From Pontibacillus salicampi (lineage in GTDB: Bacteria; Bacillota; Bacilli; Bacillales; BH030062), in assembly GCF_042434395.1 (NCBI RefSeq), contig NZ_JBHLTP010000003.1, positions 434,001-498,000 of the forward strand: a stretch of DNA of 64,000 nt, written 5' to 3'. The position numbers and the translations under genes were made by a program. Below, piece by piece: positions 26,523 to 34,914 of the stretch. Positions within the stretch are counted from its first letter, which is position 1, and every line of letters begins with the position of its first letter. The notes under the pieces were generated by a model. The model did not search any database. It saw only the letters and a program-made list of their open reading frames with translations, and was not told the origin of the DNA.

Positions 26523-26876
26523 TTGGAGGATAAGAAGAGAGCATTTTATCAGGAGTATGAAGTTTTTAGTAAACGTACCTATAAAGCAGCTTTTCAGCAT
26601 CAGTTCAGCTTACTGGCACCAAATGAAGAGATTGCTATGGTGATGGCGCAGGAGAATTTCATGCGAAGGGAGCCAGTAGTCGACATTTGGGTTGTGAAGA
26701 GATCTGACATTAGGAAAATGGATCAGGAAGAAAGGCAAGCTCTGCAACGGCTGGACAATAAGGACTACCGAAACAGTAAAGGCTATGGCTATTTAAAAAA
26801 GAAATGGCGTCAGTATGAACAAGAAATGCTGGATGAGAAAGAGATTTTATCGTGGGGAGGTGACCAAAGTAAATGA
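26523..26876 (+). CDS. paaB: 1,2-phenylacetyl-CoA epoxidase, subunit PaaB
   Basis: Small structural bridging subunit of the epoxidase. The best start is TTG 26523, eight bases after AAGGGGGAG, 14 bases past the paaA stop. This gives 117 residues beginning MEDKKRAFYQEYEVFSKRTY, with the conserved KRTYKAAFQHQFSLLAPNEEIAM and REPVVDIWVVKRSDI segments. An upstream in-frame start at 26466 would overlap paaA by 40 bases. The stop overlaps the start of paaC (ATGA). Confidence 0.92.
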   Translation: MEDKKRAFYQEYEVFSKRTYKAAFQHQFSLLAPNEEIAMVMAQENFMRREPVVDIWVVKRSDIRKMDQEERQALQRLDNKDYRNSKGYGYLKKKWRQYEQEMLDEKEILSWGGDQSK

Positions 26877-27688
26877 CGGATACTACGGATTTGTTATCAA
26901 ACCCTTCCTATAAAAAAGCGCTGATAGATTTATTGTATCAATTAGCGGACGATGATTTTATGGTAGCGTATCGTGGATCGGAATGGCTTGGCTTAGCTCC
27001 TCATATTGAGGAGGATGTGGCTTTTTCCTCCATTAGTCAAGATACAATGGGGCATGCGACTATGTTCTATGAACTATTAGAACAATTAGGGGAGGGGAAG
27101 GCTAACGATTTAGCCCACGGGAGAACTGCTGCTGAACGAAAGAACGCAATTCTCGTAGAGGAAGTAAATGGTCCAGGGCATTATCTAAAAGAACCACATT
27201 ATGATTGGGCTTTTGCGGTTGCGAGACATTATTGCTATACATTAGCTAAAAAGCTGAAAATGGCTTCCTTGCAGCAATCCTCTTATGAACCTTTAGCCCA
27301 TATAGCTGTGAAGGTAAATATGGAGTTACATTATCATCTCATGCACTGGCAAACGTGGTTTACTCAATTAACATCTATTCCAGGCGAGCCACAGGAAAGA
27401 ATGTTAGCGGCATTTCAGCTCGTATGTGATGAGATGCAAGGTGTGCTCCATCTGGGGACTTATGGGAAAGAATTGGCTGAGAATGGGATTATTATTTCGG
27501 AAGATGAATTATCGGAAGCCTGGCTAGCTGACATGAAGCTATTACTGCAAAATCATCGTATCCCAAATAAGGTGGCCATTAAGATGAAAAGCGGGAATGG
27601 ACGCATTGGGGAGCATACGGAGGATTTAGTTTCTGCTCTGAATACTTTAAGTGAAGTGTACCAACAGGATCCAACAGCAGCCTGGTAA
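26873..27688 (+). CDS. paaC: 1,2-phenylacetyl-CoA epoxidase, subunit PaaC
   Basis: Ferritin-fold partner of PaaA, 271 residues. It has the PaaC-type helices LLYQLADDDFMVAYRGSEWLGLAPHIEEDVAFSSISQDTMGHA and the HYLKEPHYDWAFAVARHYCYT segment. It starts at ATG 26873 inside the paaB stop codon, so translation is coupled. The role is structural: it stabilises PaaA and shapes the CoA site rather than binding the active di-iron centre (family knowledge). Confidence 0.95.
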   Translation: MTDTTDLLSNPSYKKALIDLLYQLADDDFMVAYRGSEWLGLAPHIEEDVAFSSISQDTMGHATMFYELLEQLGEGKANDLAHGRTAAERKNAILVEEVNGPGHYLKEPHYDWAFAVARHYCYTLAKKLKMASLQQSSYEPLAHIAVKVNMELHYHLMHWQTWFTQLTSIPGEPQERMLAAFQLVCDEMQGVLHLGTYGKELAENGIIISEDELSEAWLADMKLLLQNHRIPNKVAIKMKSGNGRIGEHTEDLVSALNTLSEVYQQDPTAAW

Positions 27689-27716
27689 GTCTATCCATAG
27701 GAAAGGAGTGTTTCCT

Positions 27717-28205
27717 GTGACAATTGACACAATGAACGTGTATGAAGTGTTGCGAAATGTGAAAGATCCTGAAATTGATACCGTCAATATTATAGATTTA
27801 GGAATGGTAGAACATGTAGAAGTGAAGGATAGATCCATTTCTATTAGTCTACTACCTACATTTATGGGCTGTCCTGCATTAGAAATCATCCAAAAGAATG
27901 TAGAATCGGAAATTCGTAGTTCTTTGGGAGAGATAGAGGATATCCATGTTCAATTCATATACCATCCACCTTGGACATCTGACCGAATTTCTGAACAGGG
28001 ACACGTACAATTGAGGGAGTTTGGGATTGCCCCGCCACCTGAAAAAATGGTGAGCACGGGAGAGTGGCATGTGAACTGCCCTTATTGCGGATCCACCTAT
28101 ACGACACTGGACAATATTTTCGGGCCTACTGCATGCCGAAGTATATTATATTGTAAAGCATGCAAGAATCCATTTGAGGCAATGAAGCCAGTATCAACGT
28201 TATAG
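27717..28205 (+). CDS. paaD: PaaD, epoxidase maturation protein (MIP18/DUF59 family)
   Basis: Thought to mature the metal centre of the epoxidase complex. The start is GTG 27717, with AAAGGAGTG ending 6 bases before; 162 residues. An N-terminal DUF59 domain (NVYEVLRNVKDPEIDTVNIIDLGMVEHVEV, TFMGCPALEII) is followed by a C-terminal zinc-finger pair (CPYCGS ... CRSILYCKACKNPFEAM). The order paaABCD is conserved. The paaE reductase that follows in proteobacteria is not here; the next gene encodes an EthD-family protein. Confidence 0.93.
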   Translation: MTIDTMNVYEVLRNVKDPEIDTVNIIDLGMVEHVEVKDRSISISLLPTFMGCPALEIIQKNVESEIRSSLGEIEDIHVQFIYHPPWTSDRISEQGHVQLREFGIAPPPEKMVSTGEWHVNCPYCGSTYTTLDNIFGPTACRSILYCKACKNPFEAMKPVSTL

Positions 28206-28212
28206 CAAAAAA

Positions 28213-28226
28213 AGAAAGCGATTACA
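28213..28226 (+). promoter_or_regulatory. Possible internal cre-like box between paaD and ethD
   Basis: AGAAAGCGATTACA differs from TGWNANCGNTNWCA at the first base only. It lies in the 42-base gap, so it could act as an internal CcpA roadblock. Weaker than the boxes at 38733 and 42159. Confidence 0.4.
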
Positions 28227-28247
28227 AAAAGAAAGGGAGCGAGATAG

Positions 28248-28556
28248 ATGGTAAAACTAATTGCATTGTACAAACAGCCAGAAGATAAAGAGAGCTTTGA
28301 TGAGCATTATTTCAATACTCACGGTCCTATTACAGCAAAAATCCCCGGTCTTCGAGATATGAAGGTAACCAAAATAGTAGGGGATCCAATGGGCAAGGAG
28401 AGCAAATTTTATCTCATGTGTGAAATGTACTATGACAGCCATGACGCGCTAAAAGAAGCAATGAGAACGGATGAGGCTAAGGCTTCTGGTAAAGATTTAA
28501 TGGGCTTTGCAGGCAACCTTGTCACTATGATGATTGGGGAAGAAGTGGATGAATAA
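28248..28556 (+). CDS. EthD-family protein of the paa operon
   Basis: 102 residues, dimeric ferredoxin-like alpha/beta-barrel family: MVKLIALYKQPEDKESFDEHYFNTHGPITAKIPGLR is the EthD signature with a conserved His. EthD proteins accompany some oxygenase systems and their biochemical role is unsettled. AAAGGGAG precedes ATG 28248. It sits where paaE would be in gamma-proteobacterial operons and overlaps the next gene by 8 bases. A role in electron supply, epoxide handling or an isomerisation step is only inference. Confidence 0.85.
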   Translation: MVKLIALYKQPEDKESFDEHYFNTHGPITAKIPGLRDMKVTKIVGDPMGKESKFYLMCEMYYDSHDALKEAMRTDEAKASGKDLMGFAGNLVTMMIGEEVDE

Positions 28557-29325
28557 GTATTCTTACATTGAGACGACAGTAGTAGATGGAATAGCTATTG
28601 TTGAACTGAATCGTCCAGAAGTATTGAATGCTATTAATCACAATATGGTGCTGGAGCTGGTTGATGCATTTCGAGCTTGTGATGAAAATGATCATGTACA
28701 GGCTATAGTGCTCACGGGAAAGGGGCGTGCATTTGCAGCTGGCGCTGATATTGGGGAAATGGCAGAGGCAAGCCCAATGGATTTAGAGCTGCTTGATCAA
28801 TTTGCAGATTGGGATCAGCTGATGAAAACAAGAAAGCCTGTCATTGGAGCCATTAATGGTTTGGCATTGGGCGGGGGTTTTGAACTAGCGCTTATTTGTG
28901 ACATGTTGTTCACAACAGATAAGGCACAGTTCGGGTTTCCAGAGGTGAACCTTGGGGTGATGCCAGGAGCAGGAGGAACACAGCAGCTAACGAAAATAAT
29001 TGGCAAACGAAAAGCATTGGAATACATCTGGACAGGGGATAAGATATCTGCCGAACAAGCTTTGGAGTGGGGCATCGTTAATCGTGTTATCGCACCAGAG
29101 TTGCTGATGGAGGAGACGTTAAAGTTTGCTCGAACGGTTGCAAAAAAGCCACCGCTTGGTGTTCGTCTAATTAAGGAGTCAGTACAAAAGGCAGAGGACT
29201 ATCCGTTGGAAGAAGGTATGAAGCTGGAACGAAAGAATTTCTACTTGTTATTTTCTTCAGAGGACCAGAAAGAAGGAATGCATGCTTTTATAGAAAAACG
29301 TAATCCACAATTTAAGGGGAAGTAG
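28549..29325 (+). CDS. paaF: Enoyl-CoA hydratase (PaaF-like)
   Basis: Crotonase-fold hydratase expected to hydrate 2,3-didehydroadipyl-CoA in the beta-oxidation part of the phenylacetate pathway. 258 residues from ATG 28549, GGGGAAG upstream; the ATG overlaps the ethD stop. Both catalytic glutamates are in place: LGGGFELALICD and FGFPEVNLGVMPGAGGTQQL. The N-terminal oxyanion-loop AAGADIGEM is also intact, which separates it from the PaaG-like gene that follows. Confidence 0.9.
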   Translation: MNKYSYIETTVVDGIAIVELNRPEVLNAINHNMVLELVDAFRACDENDHVQAIVLTGKGRAFAAGADIGEMAEASPMDLELLDQFADWDQLMKTRKPVIGAINGLALGGGFELALICDMLFTTDKAQFGFPEVNLGVMPGAGGTQQLTKIIGKRKALEYIWTGDKISAEQALEWGIVNRVIAPELLMEETLKFARTVAKKPPLGVRLIKESVQKAEDYPLEEGMKLERKNFYLLFSSEDQKEGMHAFIEKRNPQFKGK

Positions 29326-29333
29326 GGGTTCAC

Positions 29334-30107
29334 ATGTACGAAACAATTGCGTACGACGTTACGGATGGAGTAGCAACGATTACTTTGAATCGACCGGACA
29401 AGCTGAACGCCATCACACTGCAATTAAATAGTGAATTAAGAAAAGCTGTCAAACAAGCCTCAAGTGATCATGAAGTAAGAGCCGTAGTCCTAACTGGTGC
29501 TGGCAGAGCATTTTGTTCTGGACAGGATCTTGGGGATGTAGAAGAAGGAACAGATTATGGAGAAGTGCTACGTACTAGCTATGCCCCAGTTGTAAAAGAA
29601 ATAGATGCCTGTGAGAAACCAATAATAGCAGCAGTGAATGGAGTAGCAGCAGGGGCTGGATTCAGCTTAGCATTAGCGTGCGATTTTAGGTTAGTGTCTG
29701 ATAAAGCTACCTTTGTAGAAGCATTCGTTCATATTGGGCTTATTCCAGATGCTGCAAATCTATATTATTTACCAAAGTTAATCGGGCAGGCAAAGGCGCT
29801 AGAATTAGCTTTACTTGGAGAAAAGATTTCTGCTGAAGAAGCAAAAGAACTTAATCTGGTAACGAGACTATTTGCTGCTGATGATTTTGAAGAAGAGGTG
29901 CGCGCTTTTGCTTTACACGTCGCGCAGATGCCTACCAAAGCGATTGGATTAATTAAGCGATACATGAAAGAAGGCTGGAATACCAGCTTACCAGCTTATT
30001 TAGAGAAAGAAGCATATGGACAGCGGATAGCTGGGCTATCTGAGGATCATCAAGAAGGTGTGTATGCTTTCATGGAAAAAAGGAAACCAGTGTTTCAGGG
30101 TAAATAA
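29334..30107 (+). CDS. paaG: PaaG-like 1,2-epoxyphenylacetyl-CoA isomerase
   Basis: Crotonase-fold isomerase converting the ring epoxide to oxepin-CoA and later shifting a double bond. 257 residues. The glutamates of hydratases are absent (AAGAGFSLALACD; FVEAFVHIGLIPDAAN), while the Asp in GLIPDAA matches the PaaG catalytic Asp. The oxyanion motif is CSGQDLGDV. It begins 8 bases after paaF and is followed at 19 bases by the aldehyde dehydrogenase gene. Confidence 0.9.
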   Translation: MYETIAYDVTDGVATITLNRPDKLNAITLQLNSELRKAVKQASSDHEVRAVVLTGAGRAFCSGQDLGDVEEGTDYGEVLRTSYAPVVKEIDACEKPIIAAVNGVAAGAGFSLALACDFRLVSDKATFVEAFVHIGLIPDAANLYYLPKLIGQAKALELALLGEKISAEEAKELNLVTRLFAADDFEEEVRAFALHVAQMPTKAIGLIKRYMKEGWNTSLPAYLEKEAYGQRIAGLSEDHQEGVYAFMEKRKPVFQGK

Positions 30108-30126
30108 TATATAAGGAGAGGATAAC

Positions 30127-31644
30127 ATGGCAACAACCAAGGATGCGAAATTAGAAGTATTAGAAATGAAGCGGGAGCATTATCAAATGATTGTAAACGG
30201 GGAGCGAGTGGAATCTGTATCATCTCAGACTATGACTACATATAACCCTGCTACTGGGGAAGCAATTGCAACATTTCCAAAAGCTACTAGAGAAGATGTT
30301 GATCAAGCAGTAGCTGCCGCTCGTCATGCTTTTGATAACGGTAAATGGAGAAAATATCCAGTAGGAAAACGGTCCCGTGTGCTTAACAAAATTGCTTCCA
30401 TTATGCGCTCTCGTTTTAATGAGCTTGTAGAGCTAGAGGTAATGAATAGTGGAAAAACACTAGCAGCCGCTCAAGGGCAAGTTATGCAGTCCATTGAGGA
30501 TTTTGAGTTTTATGCAGGTGCTATTGTTGGACATAAGGGTGAAGTAAACCCAGTTCCTGGTCAATTTCACAATTATACAGAAAAAGAGCCTGTTGGAGTA
30601 TGTGCCCAAATCATCCCTTGGAATTATCCAATGATGATGGCTGCATGGAAGATTGCTCCTGCTATCGCTGTTGGCTGTAGCGTAGTGGTAAAACCAGCTT
30701 CCTTAACACCGCTTACTGCCATAGTGCTTGGGGAAATTTGTTCTGAGGCTGGCGTGCCAGAAGGAGTAGTGAATATTGTAACAGGATCTGGTTCAGAAGT
30801 GGGGAACTATCTAGTAGAGCATGATCAAGTAGATAAAGTTGCCTTTACCGGATCAACTCCAGTTGGAAAGGACATTATGGGTAAAGCGTCTGAGACTTTA
30901 AAACGCGTAACATTAGAGCTAGGCGGCAAATCGCCAAGCATCGTATTCAATGACGCTGATGTCGATGCAGCAGTGGATGGTTCATTGTTCGGTATTTTCT
31001 ATAACACAGGTCAATCTTGTGAAGCCCGTTCCCGATTATATGTACATGAAGACATTTACGATGAATTTATGGAGAAATTTGTTGCTAAAACCAAGCAGCT
31101 CCAATTAGATGATCCAATGAAACAGGAAACACATATTGGAGCTATCATTAATCAGGATCAGGTCGATGTTATCGATGGGTATGTTCAGTCCGCAAAAGCA
31201 GATGGAGCAACGATACTTGCTGGTGGCCAAGCAGCTTCTGTACCAGGGTTTGAAGCAGGATATTGGTATGAGCCGACCATAATTGCTGATGTGGATCATA
31301 CTATGAAAGCAGTTAGAGAAGAAATTTTTGGACCAGTGGTAGTAGTTATGAAATTCTCTGATGAAAAGGAAGTTCTAAAGCTAGCAAACGATAGCGAATA
31401 TGGTTTGGGTTCAGCGGTTTGGACAAAAGACCACGGAAGAGCAACTCGTGTAGCGAATGGCATTAAAGCAGGTATTGTAATGGTAAATTGCCCATTCTCT
31501 GCATTCCCGGGTACACCGTTTGGTGGTTACAAGCAATCCGGCTTTGGGCGTGAGCTCTCTACTGAAACCCTTGAACTCTATACAGAAACGAAGAGTATCC
31601 TTTCCTACTATGGAAACAAGCATTTGAATCCACTAGGTATATAA
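30127..31644 (+). CDS. Aldehyde dehydrogenase of the paa operon (PaaZ-type dehydrogenase role or phenylacetaldehyde dehydrogenase)
   Basis: NAD(P)-dependent aldehyde dehydrogenase, 505 residues. Seen: IIPWNYPMMMAAWKIAPA, the KPA cofactor site, GFTGSTPVG-like motif (AFTGSTPVGK), the general base Glu in LELGGKSPS, the catalytic Cys in NTGQSCEARSRLY, and EEIFGPVVVV. It has no C-terminal MaoC domain, unlike E. coli PaaZ. Its place in the operon suggests oxidation of 3-oxo-5,6-didehydrosuberyl-CoA semialdehyde; phenylacetaldehyde is the alternative substrate. A strong hairpin terminator follows within the operon. Confidence 0.85.
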   Translation: MATTKDAKLEVLEMKREHYQMIVNGERVESVSSQTMTTYNPATGEAIATFPKATREDVDQAVAAARHAFDNGKWRKYPVGKRSRVLNKIASIMRSRFNELVELEVMNSGKTLAAAQGQVMQSIEDFEFYAGAIVGHKGEVNPVPGQFHNYTEKEPVGVCAQIIPWNYPMMMAAWKIAPAIAVGCSVVVKPASLTPLTAIVLGEICSEAGVPEGVVNIVTGSGSEVGNYLVEHDQVDKVAFTGSTPVGKDIMGKASETLKRVTLELGGKSPSIVFNDADVDAAVDGSLFGIFYNTGQSCEARSRLYVHEDIYDEFMEKFVAKTKQLQLDDPMKQETHIGAIINQDQVDVIDGYVQSAKADGATILAGGQAASVPGFEAGYWYEPTIIADVDHTMKAVREEIFGPVVVVMKFSDEKEVLKLANDSEYGLGSAVWTKDHGRATRVANGIKAGIVMVNCPFSAFPGTPFGGYKQSGFGRELSTETLELYTETKSILSYYGNKHLNPLGI

Positions 31645-31653
31645 AAGAGAGAT

Positions 31654-31688
31654 GGAATGTAAGTGACAAGCTTACATTCCTTTCTTTT
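31654..31688 (+). terminator. Intra-operon terminator before paaH
   Basis: GGAATGTAAG, loop TGACAAG, CTTACATTCC, then TTTCTTTT. A perfect 10-base stem. Read-through or a separate promoter must feed paaH and paaJ. Confidence 0.85.
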
Positions 31689-31714
31689 ACGAGAAAGAAT
31701 AAGGAGGACTTCCT

Positions 31715-32566
31715 ATGAAAGTAGAACAAATTGTCGTTGTTGGATCAGGTGTAATGGGAAGAGGTATTGCGTATGTTAGTGCAGTTGGGGGCTTTGCTAC
31801 TACGGTTGTGGATGTAAATAAAGAGCAGTTAAAGCGGGCGGAAGAGGAGTTGCTTACTCTGTTTCAAAAAGGCGTTCAGCGTGAAAAGCTCTCAACCGAA
31901 CAGGCTGAGGCTGGTATTAAACGCCTGACTTACACAAGCTCGTTGGAAGAGGCGGCGGCATCAGCTCAGCTCATAATTGAAGCGGTGCCAGAGATAGCAG
32001 AGGTAAAGCAGAAGGTATTTGAAGCAATTGATCAATATGCAAATCCCTCCTGTTATTTTGCAACTAATACATCCACGATGAGTCCAACAGAAATTGCTTC
32101 CTACACGAAACGACCAGAAATGGTAATGGCGATGCATTTCTTTAACCCTGTACATAAAATGCCGCTAGTAGAAATGGTAAAGGGATTGGAAACAAGCGAT
32201 GAAACAGCACAGATTATTCGGAATGTAGCGGAACAAATGGGAAAAGAAACCGTAGTGGTAAATGAATTTCCTGGGTTTGTAACAAGCCGCATCTCCGCTC
32301 TGGTAGGTAATGAAGCATTTTATATGCTCCAGGAAGGCGTCGGCTCACCTGAAGAGATAGATAAGGCAATTAAGCTAGGGCTGAACTATCCAATGGGACC
32401 GTTTGAACTAGGCGATTTGGTTGGGTTAGATGCCAGGTTGAATAATTTAAAATACCTCCATGATAAGTTAGGGGAGAAATATCGACCAGCTCCTTTGTTA
32501 GAGCAGTATGTGAAAGCTGGAAGGCTAGGGAAGAAATCAGGTCGAGGTGTGTATAATTATCAGTAG
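31715..32566 (+). CDS. paaH: 3-hydroxyacyl-CoA dehydrogenase (PaaH)
   Basis: NAD-dependent oxidation of 3-hydroxyadipyl-CoA to 3-oxoadipyl-CoA. 283 residues, single-domain length. The Rossmann motif is VVGSGVMGRGIAYV at residues 6-19; the catalytic His is in MHFFNPVHKMPLVEMVKG; PMGPFELGDLVGLD lies in the dimer domain. AAGGAGGA precedes ATG 31715. It is 19 bases before paaJ and follows an internal terminator. Confidence 0.92.
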   Translation: MKVEQIVVVGSGVMGRGIAYVSAVGGFATTVVDVNKEQLKRAEEELLTLFQKGVQREKLSTEQAEAGIKRLTYTSSLEEAAASAQLIIEAVPEIAEVKQKVFEAIDQYANPSCYFATNTSTMSPTEIASYTKRPEMVMAMHFFNPVHKMPLVEMVKGLETSDETAQIIRNVAEQMGKETVVVNEFPGFVTSRISALVGNEAFYMLQEGVGSPEEIDKAIKLGLNYPMGPFELGDLVGLDARLNNLKYLHDKLGEKYRPAPLLEQYVKAGRLGKKSGRGVYNYQ

Positions 32567-32584
32567 CAGGAAGGGGAGGAAATC

Positions 32585-33784
32585 ATGCAGGACGTAGTAA
32601 TAGTGGATGCAGTGAGGACACCGATTGGGCGATACAGAGGTGCTTTAAAGGATATTAGACCAGATGACCTAGGAGCTATTGCAATCAAGGCAATTATGGA
32701 GCAGAATCCACAATTATCAGGTGACGATATCGAAGAAGTGATATTAGGAAATGCCAATCAGGCGGGCGAGGATAATAGAAATGTCGCCAGAATGTCCGCA
32801 TTACTAGCTGGGTTACCAGTTAGTGTTGCAGGTACAACACTAAATCGGTTGTGTGGATCAGGCTTAGATGCTGTCAACTATGCTGCGAGAGCTATTATGG
32901 CCGGTGAGGGAGACGTGTTCATCGCTGGAGGCACAGAGAGTATGACACGAGCACCTTATGTAATGGGGAAAAACGAAACGGCCTTTCAACGGGGAAATCA
33001 GCAGCTCTATGATACAACCATAGGCTGGAGGTTTGTAAACAATCAGCTCAAAGAAATGTATGGAACAGATAGTATGCCTGAAACTGCAGAGAATGTTGCC
33101 AAACGCTATCATATTACCCGACAAGAACAGGATCAGTTTGCATTACAAAGTCAACAACGTGCTAAAGCTGCCATGGAATCTAAAAGATTCGACAACGAAA
33201 TTATACCGGTTACTTCTACAAATAAGCGAGGGGAGCAATCCGTGATGGACCTCGATGAGCACCCGAGACCCGGTACTACCTTCGATAAACTGAGTGCATT
33301 GCCCTCCTTGTTTGAGAATGGAACGGTTACAGCCGGAAATGCCTCTGGTATTAATGATGGATCATCGGCGTTACTCCTCATGTCTCAGCAAAAGGCAATA
33401 TCATTAGGATTGAAGCCTCTTGTAAAATATCGTATGGCTGCTACAGCTGGGGTAGAGCCTGCTGTTATGGGGCTGGGTCCAATAAATGCTACTAGAAAAA
33501 TAATGGAACGAAGTGGTGTGTCCAGTCATGATTTTGGTCTAGTAGAATTAAATGAAGCGTTTGCGGCGCAATCATTAGAATGTATCCGACAGTTAGAATT
33601 AGACCAAGAAAGAGTAAACGTGAATGGTGGAGCTATTGCCTTTGGTCACCCATTAGGGGCAAGTGGTGCTAGAATCCTTACTACGTTAATACATGAAATG
33701 AAGAAACGAGATGTAGAGCTTGGGCTTGCTACGATGTGCGTAGGTGTGGGTCAAGGGATCGCAACTGTTGTCGAAAATATATAG
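32585..33784 (+). CDS. paaJ: 3-oxoadipyl-CoA/acetyl-CoA thiolase (PaaJ)
   Basis: Last enzyme of the pathway: cleaves 3-oxoadipyl-CoA to acetyl-CoA and succinyl-CoA, and possibly also 3-oxo-5,6-didehydrosuberyl-CoA. 399 residues. Active residues: Cys in TLNRLCGSGLDAVN, His in AFGHPLGASGAR, and Cys in ATMCVGVGQG. The AEDNRNVARMSALLAGLP segment is typical of the PcaF/PaaJ type. GGAAGGGGAGG precedes ATG 32585. Confidence 0.9.
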   Translation: MQDVVIVDAVRTPIGRYRGALKDIRPDDLGAIAIKAIMEQNPQLSGDDIEEVILGNANQAGEDNRNVARMSALLAGLPVSVAGTTLNRLCGSGLDAVNYAARAIMAGEGDVFIAGGTESMTRAPYVMGKNETAFQRGNQQLYDTTIGWRFVNNQLKEMYGTDSMPETAENVAKRYHITRQEQDQFALQSQQRAKAAMESKRFDNEIIPVTSTNKRGEQSVMDLDEHPRPGTTFDKLSALPSLFENGTVTAGNASGINDGSSALLLMSQQKAISLGLKPLVKYRMAATAGVEPAVMGLGPINATRKIMERSGVSSHDFGLVELNEAFAAQSLECIRQLELDQERVNVNGGAIAFGHPLGASGARILTTLIHEMKKRDVELGLATMCVGVGQGIATVVENI

Positions 33785-33845
33785 GCGTATGCGGAGAATT
33801 TGTAGAATCATGACGATTTATAGGATATGGACTTCTCCCTTTACG

Positions 33846-33854
33846 TGTTATAAT
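33846..33854 (+). promoter_or_regulatory. Extended -10 promoter of paaX
   Basis: TGTTATAAT (extended TGnTATAAT) 52 bases before the paaX start; the -35 is poor, as expected for an extended -10. The overlapping TTATAATTGTCATAA is a weak inverted repeat and possible autoregulatory site. Confidence 0.5.
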
Positions 33855-33905
33855 TGTCATAATTTCAAGAAGATAGGCAAAATGATGAGGTAAAGGGTGT
33901 TCCAT

Positions 33906-34787
33906 ATGGGAATGAATACGAGATCGATGATTTTTACTATATACGGTGACTATATACGTCATTACGGAAACCAAATATGGATTGGCAGCCTAATACGATT
34001 ATTGAAGGAGTTTGGGCATAATGAACAGGCTGTTAGAGCTGCTGTGTCTCGAATGAGTAAGCAAGGTTGGCTGGAGGGAGAAAAACAAGGGAACAAAAGC
34101 TATTACTCGCTTACAAGCCGTGGTGTAAAACGTATAGATGAAGCTGGTCAGCGTATTTTCAAATTAAAGCCAGACACTTGGGATGGTAAATGGCGGATGC
34201 TATTGTATTCCATCCCCGAAGAAAAAAGAAGTCTGCGTGATGAGCTGCGAAAGGAATTGATTTGGAGCGGCTTTGGCTCACTATCGAGTAGTTTGTGGAT
34301 ATCTCCAAACCGTTTAGAGGATAAGGTTAATCGTCTAATTGAAAAATATGACATTGAGGAGTATGTAGACGTGTTCTTATCTGAATATAATGGTCCCCAT
34401 GAGAATGAGCGGATTGTAGAAAAAAGCTGGGACCTGGAGGAAATAAATAATCGGTACAGTGAGTTTATCCGCCATTACAGCCAAAGGTTCATCATTGATA
34501 AGAATAAAATCCATCAAGGTGATATGTCAGATGCCCAATGTTTTGTAGAAAGAACGAAGCTTGTCCATGAGTATCGGAAATTCTTATTCGTGGACCCAGG
34601 CTTACCTGAAGAATTACTACCATCTAAATGGTACGGAGGCCATGCAGCCTCATTGTTCTCAGACTACTACAAAGAATTGGCAGAACCAGCTAACCGCTTC
34701 TTTGAGGAAGTGTTTCGAAACGGAAATGAATTAACACAAAAGGACAAAGCATACAATGTATATAATCATCCGCTAATGATGGAGTAG
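33906..34787 (+). CDS. paaX: PaaX-family transcriptional repressor
   Basis: Phenylacetyl-CoA-responsive repressor of paa genes. 293 residues from ATG 33906 (AAAGGGTG upstream); a GTG at 33897 is in frame but part of that site. The N-terminal winged helix is MIFTIYGDYIRHYGNQIWIGSLIRLLKEFGHNEQAVRAAVSRMSKQGWL; next come the central domain (WRMLLYSIPEEKRSLRDELRKELIWSGFGSLSSSLWISP) and the C-terminal domain (FLFVDPGLPEELLPSKWYG). All three PaaX domains are therefore present. It is the last gene of the paa block, with its own promoter and terminator. Confidence 0.94.
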   Translation: MGMNTRSMIFTIYGDYIRHYGNQIWIGSLIRLLKEFGHNEQAVRAAVSRMSKQGWLEGEKQGNKSYYSLTSRGVKRIDEAGQRIFKLKPDTWDGKWRMLLYSIPEEKRSLRDELRKELIWSGFGSLSSSLWISPNRLEDKVNRLIEKYDIEEYVDVFLSEYNGPHENERIVEKSWDLEEINNRYSEFIRHYSQRFIIDKNKIHQGDMSDAQCFVERTKLVHEYRKFLFVDPGLPEELLPSKWYGGHAASLFSDYYKELAEPANRFFEEVFRNGNELTQKDKAYNVYNHPLMME

Positions 34788-34792
34788 GAAAA

Positions 34793-34824
34793 GCACTGAT
34801 TTCAAATGAAATCAGTGCCTTTTT
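34793..34824 (+). terminator. Intrinsic terminator after paaX
   Basis: GCACTGATTT, loop, AAATCAGTGC, then TTTTTT. Confidence 0.93.
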
Positions 34825-34914
34825 TATAGGGTTAAGAGCGAACAGGTTGGGTACATACTATACATATAGATTTCTACATTGAAATCTTCCAACTGTAACA
34901 AAGGGGTTGTCATA

